Origin: Prosopocoilus inquinatus
Taxonomy: Eukaryota; Arthropoda; Insecta; Coleoptera; Lucanidae
Length of the DNA: 64,000 nt
Reading direction: 5' to 3'
NCBI GenBank assembly: GCA_036172665.1
Contig: JAYKNF010000013.1
Span: 3,968,001 to 4,032,000, forward strand
A program made the translations under genes and the position numbers. Each line of letters begins with the position of its first letter. The first letter of the stretch is position 1. The notes under the pieces were generated by a model that was not told the DNA's origin, searched no databases, and saw nothing but the letters and a program-made list of their open reading frames with translations. Shown here in pieces: positions 22,387-34,298 of this stretch.

Positions 22387-23260
22387 AAACCCGGGTTGTC
22401 GCGTATCAAACGAAAGGTCTCGCCGAGCGGCGACGGAAAATCGCGTCGGTTCGATTTTTCGATCGAAGATGGCGCTGCAATGATAGAAATCGAACGCGTC
22501 GAACGTAAACCCGGGTTGTCGCATATCAAACGAAAGGTCTCGCCGAGCGGCGACGGAAAATCGCGTCGGTTCGATTTTTCGATCGAAGATGGCGCTGCAA
22601 TGATCGAAATCGGACGCGTCGAACGTAAACCCGGGTTGTCGCGTATCAAACGAAAGGTCTCGCCGAGCGGCGACGGAAAATCGCGTCGGTTCGATTTTTC
22701 GATCGAAGATGGCGCTGCAATGATCGAAATCGAACGCGTCGAACGTAAACCCGGATTGTCGCGTATCAAACGAAAGATCTCGCCGAGCGGCGACGGAAAA
22801 TCGCGTCGGTTCTATTTTTCTATCGAAGATGGCGCTGCAATGATCGAAACTGGACGCGTCGAACGTAAACCCGGGTTGTCGCGCATCAAACGAAAGGTCT
22901 CGCCGAGCGGCGACGGAAAATCGCGTCGGTTCGATTTTTCGATTGAAGATGGCGCTGCAGTGATCGAAACTGGACGCGTCGAACGTAAACCCGGGTTGTC
23001 GCGCATCAAAAGAAAGGTCTCGCCGAGCGGCGACGGAAAATCGCGTCGGTTCGATTTTTCGATCGAAGATGGCGCTGCAATGATCGAAATCGGACGCGTC
23101 GAACGTAAACCCGGATTGTCGCGTATCAAACGAAAGGTCTCGCCGAGCGGCGACGGAAAGTCGCGTCGGTTCGATTTTTCGATCGAACATGGCGCTGCAA
23201 TGATCGAAATCGGACGCGTCGAACGTAAACCCGGATTGTCGCATATCAAACGAAAGGTCT
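22387..23260. repeat. 120-bp array A9, eight blocks
   Basis: This is one of two arrays whose last block reads TCGCATATC instead of TCGCCTATC (the other is its partner A24). It has ATGATAGAA near 22481, CGAAAGATCTCG near 22772, TTCTATTTTTCTATC near 22810 and a GCAGTGATC block. It lacks one block present in A24. Confidence 0.96.
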
Positions 23261-23538
23261 AAATCGATCGCGTCGAATTCTTTCCGACGTAGAAGAAAGT
23301 AGCTTTACGAACGTAACGTTTACCACACGGCGAGAGATATACGGGGTGATATCGAGAATGTGACCCGAACGCGTGTGTAACAGTGAAAAAGTGTTTCCAC
23401 TGAAAAAAAGTAAGTGTTAAAAACAACTGAAAACCTCCAAATTCCATTTCTCCGATGTTACTCCGGTAATCGGAAAAAAGGTTATAAGACGATAGCGGCG
23501 GCGGCGGCGGTGTCGTTTTGCCGGTTAAATTCTTCACG
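23261..23538. repeat. Short linker A9/A10 (278 bp)
   Basis: It carries CACACGGCG, CGAGAATGTGACCCG and GACGATAGCGG, with GGTGTCG ending the trinucleotide run. The same set occurs in linker A24/A25, confirming their pairing. Confidence 0.95.
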
Positions 23539-24772
23539 AAACCCGGGTTGTCGCGTATCAAACGAAAGGTCTCGCCGAGCGGCGACGGAAAATCGCGTCG
23601 GTTCGATTTTTCGATCGAAGATGGCGCTGCAATGATCGAAATCGAACGCGTCGAACGTAAACCCGGATTGTCGCGTATCAAACGAAAGGTCTCGCCGAGC
23701 GGCGACGGAAAATCGCGTCGGTTCGATTTCTCGATCGAAGATGGCGCTGCAATGATCGAAATCGGACGCGTCGAACGTAAACCCGGGTTGTCGCATATCA
23801 AACGAAAGGTCTCGCCGAGCGGCGACGGAAAATCGCGTCGGTTCGATTTTTCGATCGAAGATGGCGCTGCAATGATCGAAATCGGACGCGTCGAACGTAA
23901 ACCCGGGTTGTCGCGTATCAAACGAAAGGTCTCGCCGAGCGGCGACGGAAAATGGCGTCGGTTCGATTTTTCGATCGAAGATGGCGCTGCAATGATCGAT
24001 ATCGGACGCGTCGAACGTAAACCCGGGTTGTCGCGTATCAAACGAAAGGTCTCGCCGAGCGGCGACGGAAAATCGCGTCGGTTCGATTTTTCGATCGAAG
24101 ATGGCGCTGCAATGATCGAAATCGAACGCGTCGAACGTAAACCCGGGTTGTCGCATATCAAACGAAAGGTCTCGCCGAGCGGCGACGGAAAATCGCGTCG
24201 GTTCGATTTTTCGATCGAAGATGGCGCTGCAATGATCGAAACTGGACGCGTCGAACGTAAACCCGGGTTGTCGCGCATCAAACGAAAGGTCTCGCCGAGC
24301 AGCGACGGAAAATCGCGTCGGTTCGATTTTTCGATCGAAGATGGCGCTGCAATGATCGAAACTGGACGCGTCGAACGTAAACCCGGGTTGTCGCGCATCA
24401 AACGAAAGGTCTCGCCGTGCGGCGACGGAAAATCGCGTCGGTTCGATTTTTCGATCGAAGATGGCGCTGCAATGATCGAAACTGGACGCGTCGAACGTAA
24501 ACCCGGGTTGTCGCGCATCAAACGAAAGGTCTCGCCGAGCGGTGACGGAAAATCGCGTCGGTTCGATTTTTCGATCGAACATGGCGCTGCAATGATCGAA
24601 ATCGAACGCGTCGAACGTAAACCCGGATTGTCGCGTATCAAACGAAAGGTCTCGCCGAGCGGCGACGGAAAATCGCGTCGGTTCGATTTTTCGATCGAAG
24701 ATGGCGCTGCAATGATCGAAATCGGACGCGTCGAACGTAAACCCGGATTGTCGCCTATCAAACGAAAGGTCT
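23539..24772. repeat. 120-bp array A10, 11 blocks
   Basis: Markers are AAAATGGCGTCGG with ATGATCGATATC near 23951-24003, a CCGTGCGGC block near 24416 and a GAACATGGC block near 24577. A private CCGAGCAGCGAC near 24296 separates it from partner A25. The whole array is open in the forward frame (23518-24774). Confidence 0.97.
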
Positions 24773-26702
24773 AAATCGATCGCGTCGAATTCTTTCCGAC
24801 GTAGAAGAAAGTAGCTTTACGAACGTAACGTTTACCACATGGCGAGAGATATACGGGGTGATATCGAAAATGTGACACGAACGCGTGTGTAACAGTGAAA
24901 AAGTGTTTCCACTGAAAAAAAGTAAGTGTTAAAAACAACTGAAAACCTCCAAATTCCATTTCTCCGATGTTACTCCGGTAATCGGAAAAAAGGTTATAAG
25001 ACGATCGCGGCGGCGGCGACGGCGTCGTTTTGCCGGTTAAATTCTTCACGATTTGCATTGTGCCGTCGCGTGTACGCTCGACCGAACGCGTCGAGATTTT
25101 GACGGAGCTCATTTGAATTTGCATTTGAATTTGCCGCCGCGTAAAAGATGGGATCGACGAGGGTTGGTTGGCAACGATCGCACGACACGCGCAGTAAGGA
25201 AACCTTGACACTTGACATATGTAATATTATATATCTGTACGGCCAGTCGCGGGGCCGGAGCACCGGTGGTCGGAAGGGAGGGGGGGCGTGCTGACTATCG
25301 ACAATGATCTAACCTGAAAGCGACCCGCGATCTCTTTCGCGTGTGTCGTGTTACGCCCGCAGTCGGCCCGGCGGCGGAGGGAGTACGTGCGCCGCCGGTC
25401 GAACGTGACCTAATCTAAAGCCGCCGACGCGATCTCTTTCGCCGCGCGGACGCGTTCGAACATAATTTCGACCGTACATATTACGTAAATAGATGAATAA
25501 AGGAGGCTTTGGATGTTCGTTTGTGATTAAAAAAAAATGCGAGCGCGGGGAGGTCGATTCGTTCGCTCTCCGGCCGGCAATTAAAGCGGGAAATTTAAGG
25601 GAAAAAATTGAAAAAAATCGATAAAAATTTTAAAAAATTAAAAATTAAGAGAACGGAAAAATTGAACAAATTGGGGAAAAATATTCAAAATTTCGGGGGG
25701 AAATTTAAAAAAATCGAGAAAAATCGACAAGAATTCTAAAAATTAGGGAAACGGATTTCTTAAGTTTCCCAACTTTTTTAAAACATTTCATCACTTCTTA
25801 CATTTTCCTTCACTTTTTTTCGAAAATTGTTCAAGGTCAACCCAACCGACGCCAACTCAAGCGAGGCCAACCCAGACGGCGAAAGAAAATTTAAAAATTA
25901 GAACGGAAAAATTGAAAAAATTGGGGAAAAATATTCAAAATTTCGGGAAAAAATTGAAAAAATCGAAAAAAATAGGAAAAAATTCTAAGAATAGAGGAAG
26001 CCGATTATTGACGTTTTACAACTTTTTTAAAACATTTTTCCTCACTTTCTCTTACATATTCCTTAACTCTTTTTTTTTTTTAATTGTACAAGGTCAACTC
26101 AAACGGCGCCAACCCAAGCGAGGCCAACCCAGATGACAGAAAAATTTTATTTTAAAGAAAACGAAATAATTTAAAGAATTAGGGAAAAATGTAGTAAATT
26201 TCGAGAAAAAATTGAAAAAAATCGAAAAAAAATGGAAAAAATTCTAAAAATTAAGGAAACCTATTTCTCAAGTTTTCCAACAATTTTTCTCACTTTTTCT
26301 TAAACTCTCCTTCCCTTTCTGTTCTAAAATTGTTCAAGGTGAACCCAACCGACGCCAACCCAAGCGAGGCCAACCCAGACGGCGAAAAAAAATTTATAAA
26401 TTAGGAGAACGGAAAAATTGAAAAAATTGGGGAAAAATACTCAAAATTTCGAAAATTAGAAAAATCAATTCTTAAAGTTTTCCAACATTCTTCCAAGTCC
26501 CTAGGTGCCGCGAGCCCCCAAAGGCTAGCGGCCCAAACAGCGCGCAGCGCTCTCACCTCTTCCGTCCAAACGAAACCTCCGTCTATACAAAGCCTCTGTC
26601 CACACAAGCCTCTGCTCATACCCACAAGTGGGCGGAGCGTAGCGGATCCCACTTGTCATATATAAGAAAAGAAACTCGGAAAAGTGTACTTAAGGGGTTC
26701 CT
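24773..26702. repeat. Long spacer S10 (four-module form)
   Basis: At 1930 bp it has M1, M2, M3 and truncated M4. It lacks GGAG before GAACGG near 25901 and has TTGTACAAGG near 26085 and GAAATAATTT near 26163, all shared with S25. The trinucleotide run has a private GGCGACGGCG near 25015. AATAAA is at 25496-25501. No gene is seen. Confidence 0.92.
26624..26666 (+). promoter_or_regulatory. Promoter-like hairpin plus TATATAAG before A11
   Basis: The arms and TATATAAG are intact. A private CTGCTCATACC lies just upstream, near 26612. The first array block has ATGATCGGAATC, as in A26. Function is inferred. Confidence 0.4.
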
Positions 26703-29054
26703 ATGGCGCCGCAATGATCGGAATCGGTCGCGTAGAACGTAAACCCGGGTTGTCGCGTATCAAACGAAAGGTCTCGCCGAGCGGCGACGGAAAATCGCGT
26801 CGGTTCGATTTTTCGATCGAAGATGGCGCTGCAATGATCGAAATCGGACGCGTCGAACGTAAACCCGGATTGTCGCGTATCAAACGAAAGGTCTCGCCGA
26901 GCGGCGACGGAAAATCGCGTCGGTTCGATTTTTCGATCGAAGATGGCGCTGCAATGATCGAAACTGGACGCGTCGAACGTAAACCCGGGTTGTCGCGCAT
27001 CAAACGAAGGGTCTCGCCGAGCGGCGACGGAAAATCGCGTCGGTTCGATTTTTCGATCGAAGATGGCGCTGCAATGATCGAAATCGGACGCGTTGAACGT
27101 AAACCCGGGTTGTCGCGTATCAAACGAAAGGTCTCGCCGAGCGGCGACGGAAAATCGCGTCGGTTCGATTTTTCGATCGAAGATGGCGCTGCAATGATCG
27201 AAATCGGACGCGTCGAACGTAAACCCGGGTTGTCGCATATCAAACGAAAGGTCTCGCCGAGCGGCGACGGAAAATCGCGTCGGTTCGATTTTTCGATCGA
27301 AGATGGCGCTGCAATGATCGAAATCGAACGCGTCGAACGTAAACCCGGATTGTCGCGTATCAAACGAAAGGTCTCGCCGAGCGGCGACGGAAAATCGCGT
27401 CGGTTCGATTTCTCGATCGAAGATGGCGCTGCAATGATCGAAATCGGACGCGTCGAACGTAAACCCGGGTTGTCGCGTATCAAACGAAAGGTCTCGCCGA
27501 GCGGCGACGGAAAATCGCGTCGGTTCGATTTTTCGATCGAAGATGGCGCTGCAATGATCGAAATCGGACGCGTCGAACGTAAACCCGGGTTGTCGCGCAT
27601 AAAACGAAAGGTCTCGCCGAGCGGCGACGGAAAATCGCGTCGGTTCGATTTTTCGATCGAAGATGGCGCTGCAATGATCGAAACTGGACGAGTCGAACGT
27701 AAACCCGGGTTGTCGCGCATCAAACGAAAGGTCTCGCCGAGCGGCGACGGAAAATCGCGTCGGTTCGATTTTTCGATCGAAGATGGCGCTGCAATGATCG
27801 AAATCGGACGCGTCGAACGTAAACCCGGGTTGTCGCATATCAAACGAAAGGTCTCGCCGAGCGGTGACGGAAAATCGCGTCGGTTCGATTTTTCGATCGA
27901 ACATGGCGCTGCAATGATCGAAATCGAACGCGTCGAACGTAAACCCGGATTGTCGCGTATCAAACGAAAGGTCTCGCCGAGCGGCGACGGAAAATCGCGT
28001 CGGTTCGATTTTTCGATCGAAGATGGCGCTGCAATGATCGAAATCGGACGCGTCGAACGTAAACCCGGGTTGTCGCGTATCAAACGAAAGGTCTCGCCGA
28101 GCGGCGACGGAAAATCGCGTCGGTTCGATTTTTCGATCGAAGATGGCGCTGCAATGATCGAAATCGGACGCGTCGAACGTAAACCCGGGTTGTCGCGTAT
28201 CAAACGAAAGGTCTCGCCGAGCGGCGACGGAAAATCGCGTCGGTTCGATTTTTCGATCGAAGATGGCGCTGCAATGATCGAAATCGGACGCGTCGAACGT
28301 AAACCCGGGTTGTCGCGCATCAAACGAAAGGTCTCGCCGAGCGGCGACGGAAAATCGCGTCGGTTCGATTTTTCGATCGAAGATGGCGCTGCAATGATCG
28401 AAACTGGACGCGTCGAACGTAAACCCGGGTTGTCGCGCATCAAACGAAAGGTCTCGCCGAGCGGCGACGGAAAATCGCGTCGGTTCGATTTTTCGATCGA
28501 AGATGGCGCTGCAATGATCGAAATCGGACGCGTCGAACGTAAACCCGGGTTGTCGCATATCAAACGAAAGGTCTCGCCGAGCGGTGACGGAAAATCGCGT
28601 CGGTTCGATTTTTCGATCGAACATGGCGCTGCAATGATCGAAATCGAACGCGTCGAACGTAAACCCGGATTGTCGCGTATCAAACGAAAGGTCTCGCCGA
28701 GCGGCGACGGAAAATCGCGTCGGTTCGATTTTTCGATCGAAGATGGCGCTGCAATGATCGAAATCGGACGCGTCGAACGTAAACCCGGGTTGTCGCGTAT
28801 CAAACGAAAGGTCTCGCCGAGCGGCGACGGAAAATCGCGTCGGTTCGATTTTTCGATCGAAGATGTCGCTGCAATGATCGAAATCGGACGCGTCGAACGT
28901 AAACCCGGGTTGTCGCGCATAAAACGAAAGGTCTCGCCGAGCGGCGACGGAAAATCGCGTCGGTTCGATTTTTCGATCAAAGATGGCGCTGCAATGATCG
29001 AAATCGGACGCGTCGAACGTAAACCCGGATTGTCGCCTATCAAACGAAAGGTCT
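26703..29054. repeat. 120-bp array A11, 20 blocks
   Basis: It holds the longest uninterrupted forward frame in the window (26684-29056, 790 codons) together with a 780-codon antisense frame (26701-29043). A group of six blocks ending in GAACATGGC appears twice in tandem (about 27181-27900 and 27901-28620), with small differences. A private GATGTCGCT near 28864 separates it from partner A26. Confidence 0.97.
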
Positions 29055-29332
29055 AAATCGATCGCGTCGAATTCTTTCCGACGTAGAAGAAAGTAGCTTT
29101 ACGAACGTAACGTTTACCACATGGCGAGAGATATACGGGGTGATATCGAAAATGTGACACGAACGCGTGTGTAACAGTGAAAAAGTGTTTCCACTGAAAA
29201 AAAGTAAGTGTTAAAAACAACTGAAAACCTCCAAATTCCATTTCTCCGATGTTACTCCGGTAATCGGAAAAAAGGTTATAAGACGATCGCGGCGGCGGCG
29301 GCGGCGTCGTTTTGCCGGTTAAATTCTTCACG
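29055..29332. repeat. Short linker A11/A12 (278 bp)
   Basis: Standard short linker with CACATGGCG and the uninterrupted GCG run ending GGCGTCG. I saw no private change. Confidence 0.95.
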
Positions 29333-30086
29333 AAACCCGGGTTGTCGCGTATCAAACGAAAGGTCTCGCCGAGCGGCGACGGAAAATCGCGTCGGTTCGA
29401 TTTTTCGATCGAAGATGGCGCTGCAATGATCGAAATCGAACGCGTCGAACGTAAACCCGGATTGTCGCGTATCAAACGAAAGGTCTCGCCGAGCGGCGAC
29501 GGAAAATCGCGTCGGTTCGATTTTTCGATCGAAGATGGCGCTGCAATGATCGAAATCGGACGCGTCGAACGTAAACCCGGGTTGTCGCATATCAAACGAA
29601 AGGTCTCGCCGAGCGGTGACGGAAAATCGCGTCGGTTCGATTTTTCGATCGAACATGGCGCTGCAATGATCGAAATCGAACGCGTCGAACGTAAACCCGG
29701 ATTGTCGCGTATCAAACGAAAGGTCTCGCCGAGCGGCGACGGAAAATCGCGTCGGTTCGATTTTTCGATCGAAGATGGCGCTGCAATGATCGAAATCGGA
29801 CGCGTCGAACGTAAACCCGGGTTGTCGCGTATCAAACGAAAGGTCTCGCCGAGCGGCGACGGAAAATCGCGTCGGTTCGATTTTTCGATCGAAGATGGCG
29901 CTGCAATGATCGAAATCGGACGCGTCGAACGTAAACCCGGGTTGTCGCGCATAAAACGAAAGGTCTCGCCGAGCGGCGACGGAAAATCGCGTCGGTTCGA
30001 TTTTTCGATCAAAGATGGCGCTGCAATGATCGAAATCGGACGCGTCGAACGTAAACCCGGATTGTCGCCTATCAAACGAAAGGTCT
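29333..30086. repeat. 120-bp array A12, seven blocks
   Basis: It ends with a GCATAAAACG block followed by ATCAAAGATGG, the same tail as A11, A26 and A27. This suggests that A11 and A12 tails share a recent origin. The forward frame is open 29312-30088. Confidence 0.96.
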
Positions 30087-30364
30087 AAATCGATCGCGTC
30101 GAATTCTTTCCGACGTAGAAGAAAGTAGCTTTACGAACGTAACGTTTACCACATGGCGAAAGATATACGGGGTGATATCGAAAATGTGACACGAACGCGT
30201 GTGTAACAGTGAAAAAGTGTTTCCACTGAAAAAAAGTAAGTGTTAAAAACAACTGAAAACCTCCAAATTCCATTTCTCCGATGTTACTCCGGTAATCGGA
30301 AAAAAGTTTATAAGACGATCGCGGCGGCGGCGGCGGCGTCGTTTTGCCGGTTAAATTCTTCACG
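30087..30364. repeat. Short linker A12/A13 (278 bp)
   Basis: It has GGCGAAAGATATAC near 30156 and AAAAAGTTTATAAG near 30303 as private changes against partner linker A27/A28. Confidence 0.95.
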
Positions 30365-32066
30365 AAACCCGGGTTGTCGCGTATCAAACGAAAGGTCTCG
30401 CCGAGCGGCGACGGAAAATCGCGTCGGTTCGATTTTTCGATCGAAGATGGCGCTGCAATGATCGAAATCGAACGCGTCGAACGTAAACCCGGATTGTCGC
30501 GTATCAAACGAAAGGTATCGCCGAGCGGCGACGGAAAATCGCGTCGGTTCGATTTCTCAATCGAAGATGGCGCTGCAATGATCGAAATCGGACGCGTCGA
30601 ACGTAAACCCGGGTTGTCGCATATCAAACGAAAGGTCTCGCCGAGCGGCGACGGAAAATCGCGTCGGTTCGATTTTTCGATCAAAGATGGCGCTGCAATG
30701 ATCGAAATCGGACGCGTCGAACGTAAACCCGGGTTGTCGCGTATCAAACGAAAGGTCTCGCCGAGCGGCGATGGAAAATCGCGTCGGTTCGATTTTTCGA
30801 TCGAAGATGGCGCTGCAATGATCGAAATCGAACGCGTCGAACGTAAACCCGGGTTGTCGCGTATCAAACGAAAGGTCTCACCGAGCGGCGACGGAAAATC
30901 GCGTCGGTTCGATTTTTCGATCGAAGATGGCGCTGCAATGATCGAAATCGGACGCGTCGAACGTAAACCCGGATTGTCGCGTATCAAACGAAAGGTCTCG
31001 CCGAGCGGCGACGGAAAATCGCGTCGGTTCGATTTTTCGATCGAAGATGGCGCTGCAATAATCGAAATCGGACGCGTCGAACGTAAACCCGGGTTGTCGC
31101 GTATCAAACGAAAGGTCTCGCCGAGCGGCGACGGAAAGTCGCGTCGGTTCGATTTTTCGATCGAACATGGCGCTGCAATGATCGAAATCGGACGCGTCGA
31201 ACGTAAACCCGGATTGTCGCGTATCAAACGAAAGGTCTCGCCGAGCGGCGACGGAAAATCGCGTCGGTTCTATTTTTCGATCGAAGATGGCGCTGCAATG
31301 ATCGAAACTGGACGCGTCGAACGTAAACCCGGGTTGTCGCGCATCAAACGAAAGGTCTCGCCGAGCGGCGACGGAAAATCGCGTCGGTTCGATTTTTCGA
31401 TTGAAGATGGCGCTGCAGTGATCGAAACTGTACGCATCGAACGTAAACCCGGGTTGTCGCGCATCAAACGAAAGGTCTCGCCGAGCGGCGACGGAAAATC
31501 GCGTCGGTTCGATTTTTCGATCGAAGATGGCGCTGCAATTATCGAAACTGGACGCGTCGAACGTAAACCCGGGTTGTCGCGCATCAAACGAAAGGTCTCA
31601 CCGAGCGGCGACGGAAAATGGCGTCGGTTCGATTTTTCGATCGAAGATGGCGCTGCAATGATCGAAATCGAACGCGTCGAACGTAAACCCGGGTTGTCGC
31701 ATATCAAACGAAAGGTCTCGCCGAGCGGCGACGGAAAATCGCGTCGGTTCGATGATGGCGCTGCAATGATCGAAATCGGACGCGTCGAACGTAAACCCGG
31801 ATTGTCGCGTATCAAACGAAAGGTCTCGCCGAGCGGCGACGGAAAGTCGCGTCGGTTCGATTTTTCGAGCGAAGATGGCGCTGCAATGATCGAAATCGGA
31901 CGCGTCGAACGTAAACCCGGATTGTCGCGTATCAAACGAAAGGTCTCGCCGAGCGGCGACGGAAAGTCGCGTCGGTTCGATTTTTCGATCGAACATGGCG
32001 CTGCAATGATCGAAATCGGACGCGTCGAACGTAAACCCGGATTGTCGCCTATCAAACGAAAGGTCT
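30365..32066. repeat. 120-bp array A13, 15 blocks, one with a 12-bp deletion
   Basis: One block reads TTCGATGATGGCG at 31748-31760, missing 12 bp (TTTTCGATCGAA), so the forward frame is kept. The last three blocks carry GGAAAGTCG and one TTTTTCGAGCG. Partner A28 has no deletion and a different tail. Around 31270-31560 it carries the same rare block run as A2 (TTCTATTTT, GCAGTGATC, GTACGCATC). Confidence 0.97.
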
Positions 32067-32344
32067 AAATCGATCGCGTCGAATTCTTTCCGACGTAGAA
32101 GAAAGTAGCTTTACGAACGTAACGTTTACCACACGGCGAGAGATATACGGGGTGATATCGAGAATGTGACCCGAACGCGTGTGTAACAGTGAAAAAGTGT
32201 TTCCACTGAAAAAAAGTAAGTGTTAAAAACAACTGAAAACCTCCAAATTCCATTTCTCCGATGTTACTCCGGTAATCGGAAAAAAGGTTATAAGACGATC
32301 GCGGCGGCGGCGGCGGTGTCGTTTTGCCGGTTAAATTCTTCACG
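32067..32344. repeat. Short linker A13/A14 (278 bp)
   Basis: It has CACACGGCG, CGAGAATGTGACCCG and a GGTGTCG end to the trinucleotide run. The first two markers are absent from linker A28/A29, so the partners are not identical here. Confidence 0.95.
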
Positions 32345-34298
32345 AAACCCGGGTTGTCGCGTATCAAACGAAAGGTCTCGCCGAGCGGCGACGGAAAATC
32401 GCGTCGGTTCGATTTTTCGATCGAAGATGGCGCTGCAATGATCGAAATCGAACGCGTCGAACGTAAACCCGGATTGTCGCGTATCAAACGAAAGGTCTCG
32501 CCGAGCGGCGACGGAAAATCGCGTCGGTTCGATTTCTCGATCGAAGATGGCGCTGCAATGATCGAAATCGGACGCGTCGAACGTAAACCCGGGTTGTCGC
32601 ATATCAAACGAAAGGTCTCGCCGAGCGGCGACGGAAAATCGCGTCGGTTCGATTTTTCGATCGAAGATGGCGCTGCAATGATCGAAATCGGACGCGTCGA
32701 ACGTAAACCCGGGTTGTCGCGTATCAAACGAAAGGTCTCGCCGAGCGGCGACGGAAAATCGCGTCGGTTCGATTTTTCGATCGAAGATGGCGCTGCAATG
32801 ATCGAAATCGAACGCGTCGAACGTAAACCCGGATTGTCGCGTATCAAACGAAAGGTCTCGCCGAGCGGCGACGGAAAATCGCGTCGGTTCTATTTTTCGA
32901 TCGAAGATGGCGCTGCAATGATCGAAACTGGACGCGTCGAACGTAAACCCGGGTTGTCGCGCATCAAACGAAAGGTCTCGCCGAGCGGCGACGGAAAATG
33001 GCGTCGGTTCAATTTTTCGATCGAAGATGGCGCTGCAATGATCGAAATCGGACGCGTCGAACGTAAACCCGGGTTGTCGCGTATCAAACGAAAGGTCTCG
33101 CCGAGCGGCGACGGAAAATGGCGTCGGTTCGATTTTTCGATCGAAGATGGCGCTGCAATGAACGATATCGGACGCGTCGAACGTAAACCCGGGTTGTCGC
33201 GTATCAAACGAAAGGTCTCGCCGAGCGGCGACGGAAAATCGCGTCGGTTCGATTTTTCGATCGAAGATGGCGCTGCAATGATCGAAATCGAACGCGTCGA
33301 ACGTAAACCCGGGTTGTCGCATATCAAACGAAAGGTCTCGCCGAGCGGCGACGGAAAATCGCGTCGGTTCGATTTTTCGATCAAAGATGGCGCTGCAATG
33401 ATCGAAACTGGACGCGTCGAACGTAAACCCGGGTTGTCGCGCATCAAACGAAAGGTCTCGCCGAGCGGCGACGGAAAATCGCGTCGGTTCGATTTTTCGA
33501 TCGAAGATGGCGCTGCAATGATCGAAACTGGACGCGTCGAACGTAAACCCGGGTTGTCGCGCATCAAACGAAAGGTCTCGCCGTGCGGCGACGGAAAATC
33601 GCGTCGGTTCGATTTTTCGATCGAAGATGGCGCTGCAATGATCGAAACTGGACGCGTCGAACGTAAACCCGGGTTGTCGCGCATCAAACGAAAGGTCTCG
33701 CCGAGCGGCGACGGAAAATCGCGTCGGTTCGATTTTTCGATCGAAGATGGCGCTGCAATGATCGAAATCGGACGCGTCGAACGTAAACCCGGGTTGTCGC
33801 ATATCAAACGAAAGGTCTCGCCGAGCGGTGACGGAAAATCGCGTCGGTTCGATTTTTCGATCGAACATGGCGCTGCAATGATCGAAATCGAACGCGTCGA
33901 ACGTAAACCCGGATTGTCGCGTATCAAACGAAAGGTCTCGCCGAGCGGCGACGGAAAATCGCGTCGGTTCGATTTTTCGATCGAAGATGGCGCTGCAATG
34001 ATCGAAATCGGACGCGTCGAACCTAAACCCGGGTTGTCGCGCATAAAACGAAAGGTCTCGCCGAGCGGCGACGGAAAATCGCGTCGGTTCGATTTTTCGA
34101 TCGAAGATGGCGCTGCAATGATCGAAATCGGACGCGTCGAACGTAAACCCGGATTGTCGCGTATCAAACGAAAGGTCTCGCCGAGCGGCGACGGAAGATC
34201 GCGTCGGTTCGATTTTTCGATCGAAGATGGCGCTGCAATGATCGAAATCGGACGCGTCGAACGTAAACCCGGATTGTCGCCTATCAAACGAAAGGTCT
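32345..34298. repeat. 120-bp array A14, 17 blocks
   Basis: Markers are two AAAATGGCG blocks, one with TTCAATTTT (near 33008), then ATGAACGATATC (near 33158), CCGTGCGGC (near 33592), GAACCTAAACCC (near 34019) and GGAAGATCG (near 34194). All recur in A19, which has the same length. A29 has one extra block in its matching part. The forward frame is open 32324-34300. Confidence 0.97.
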
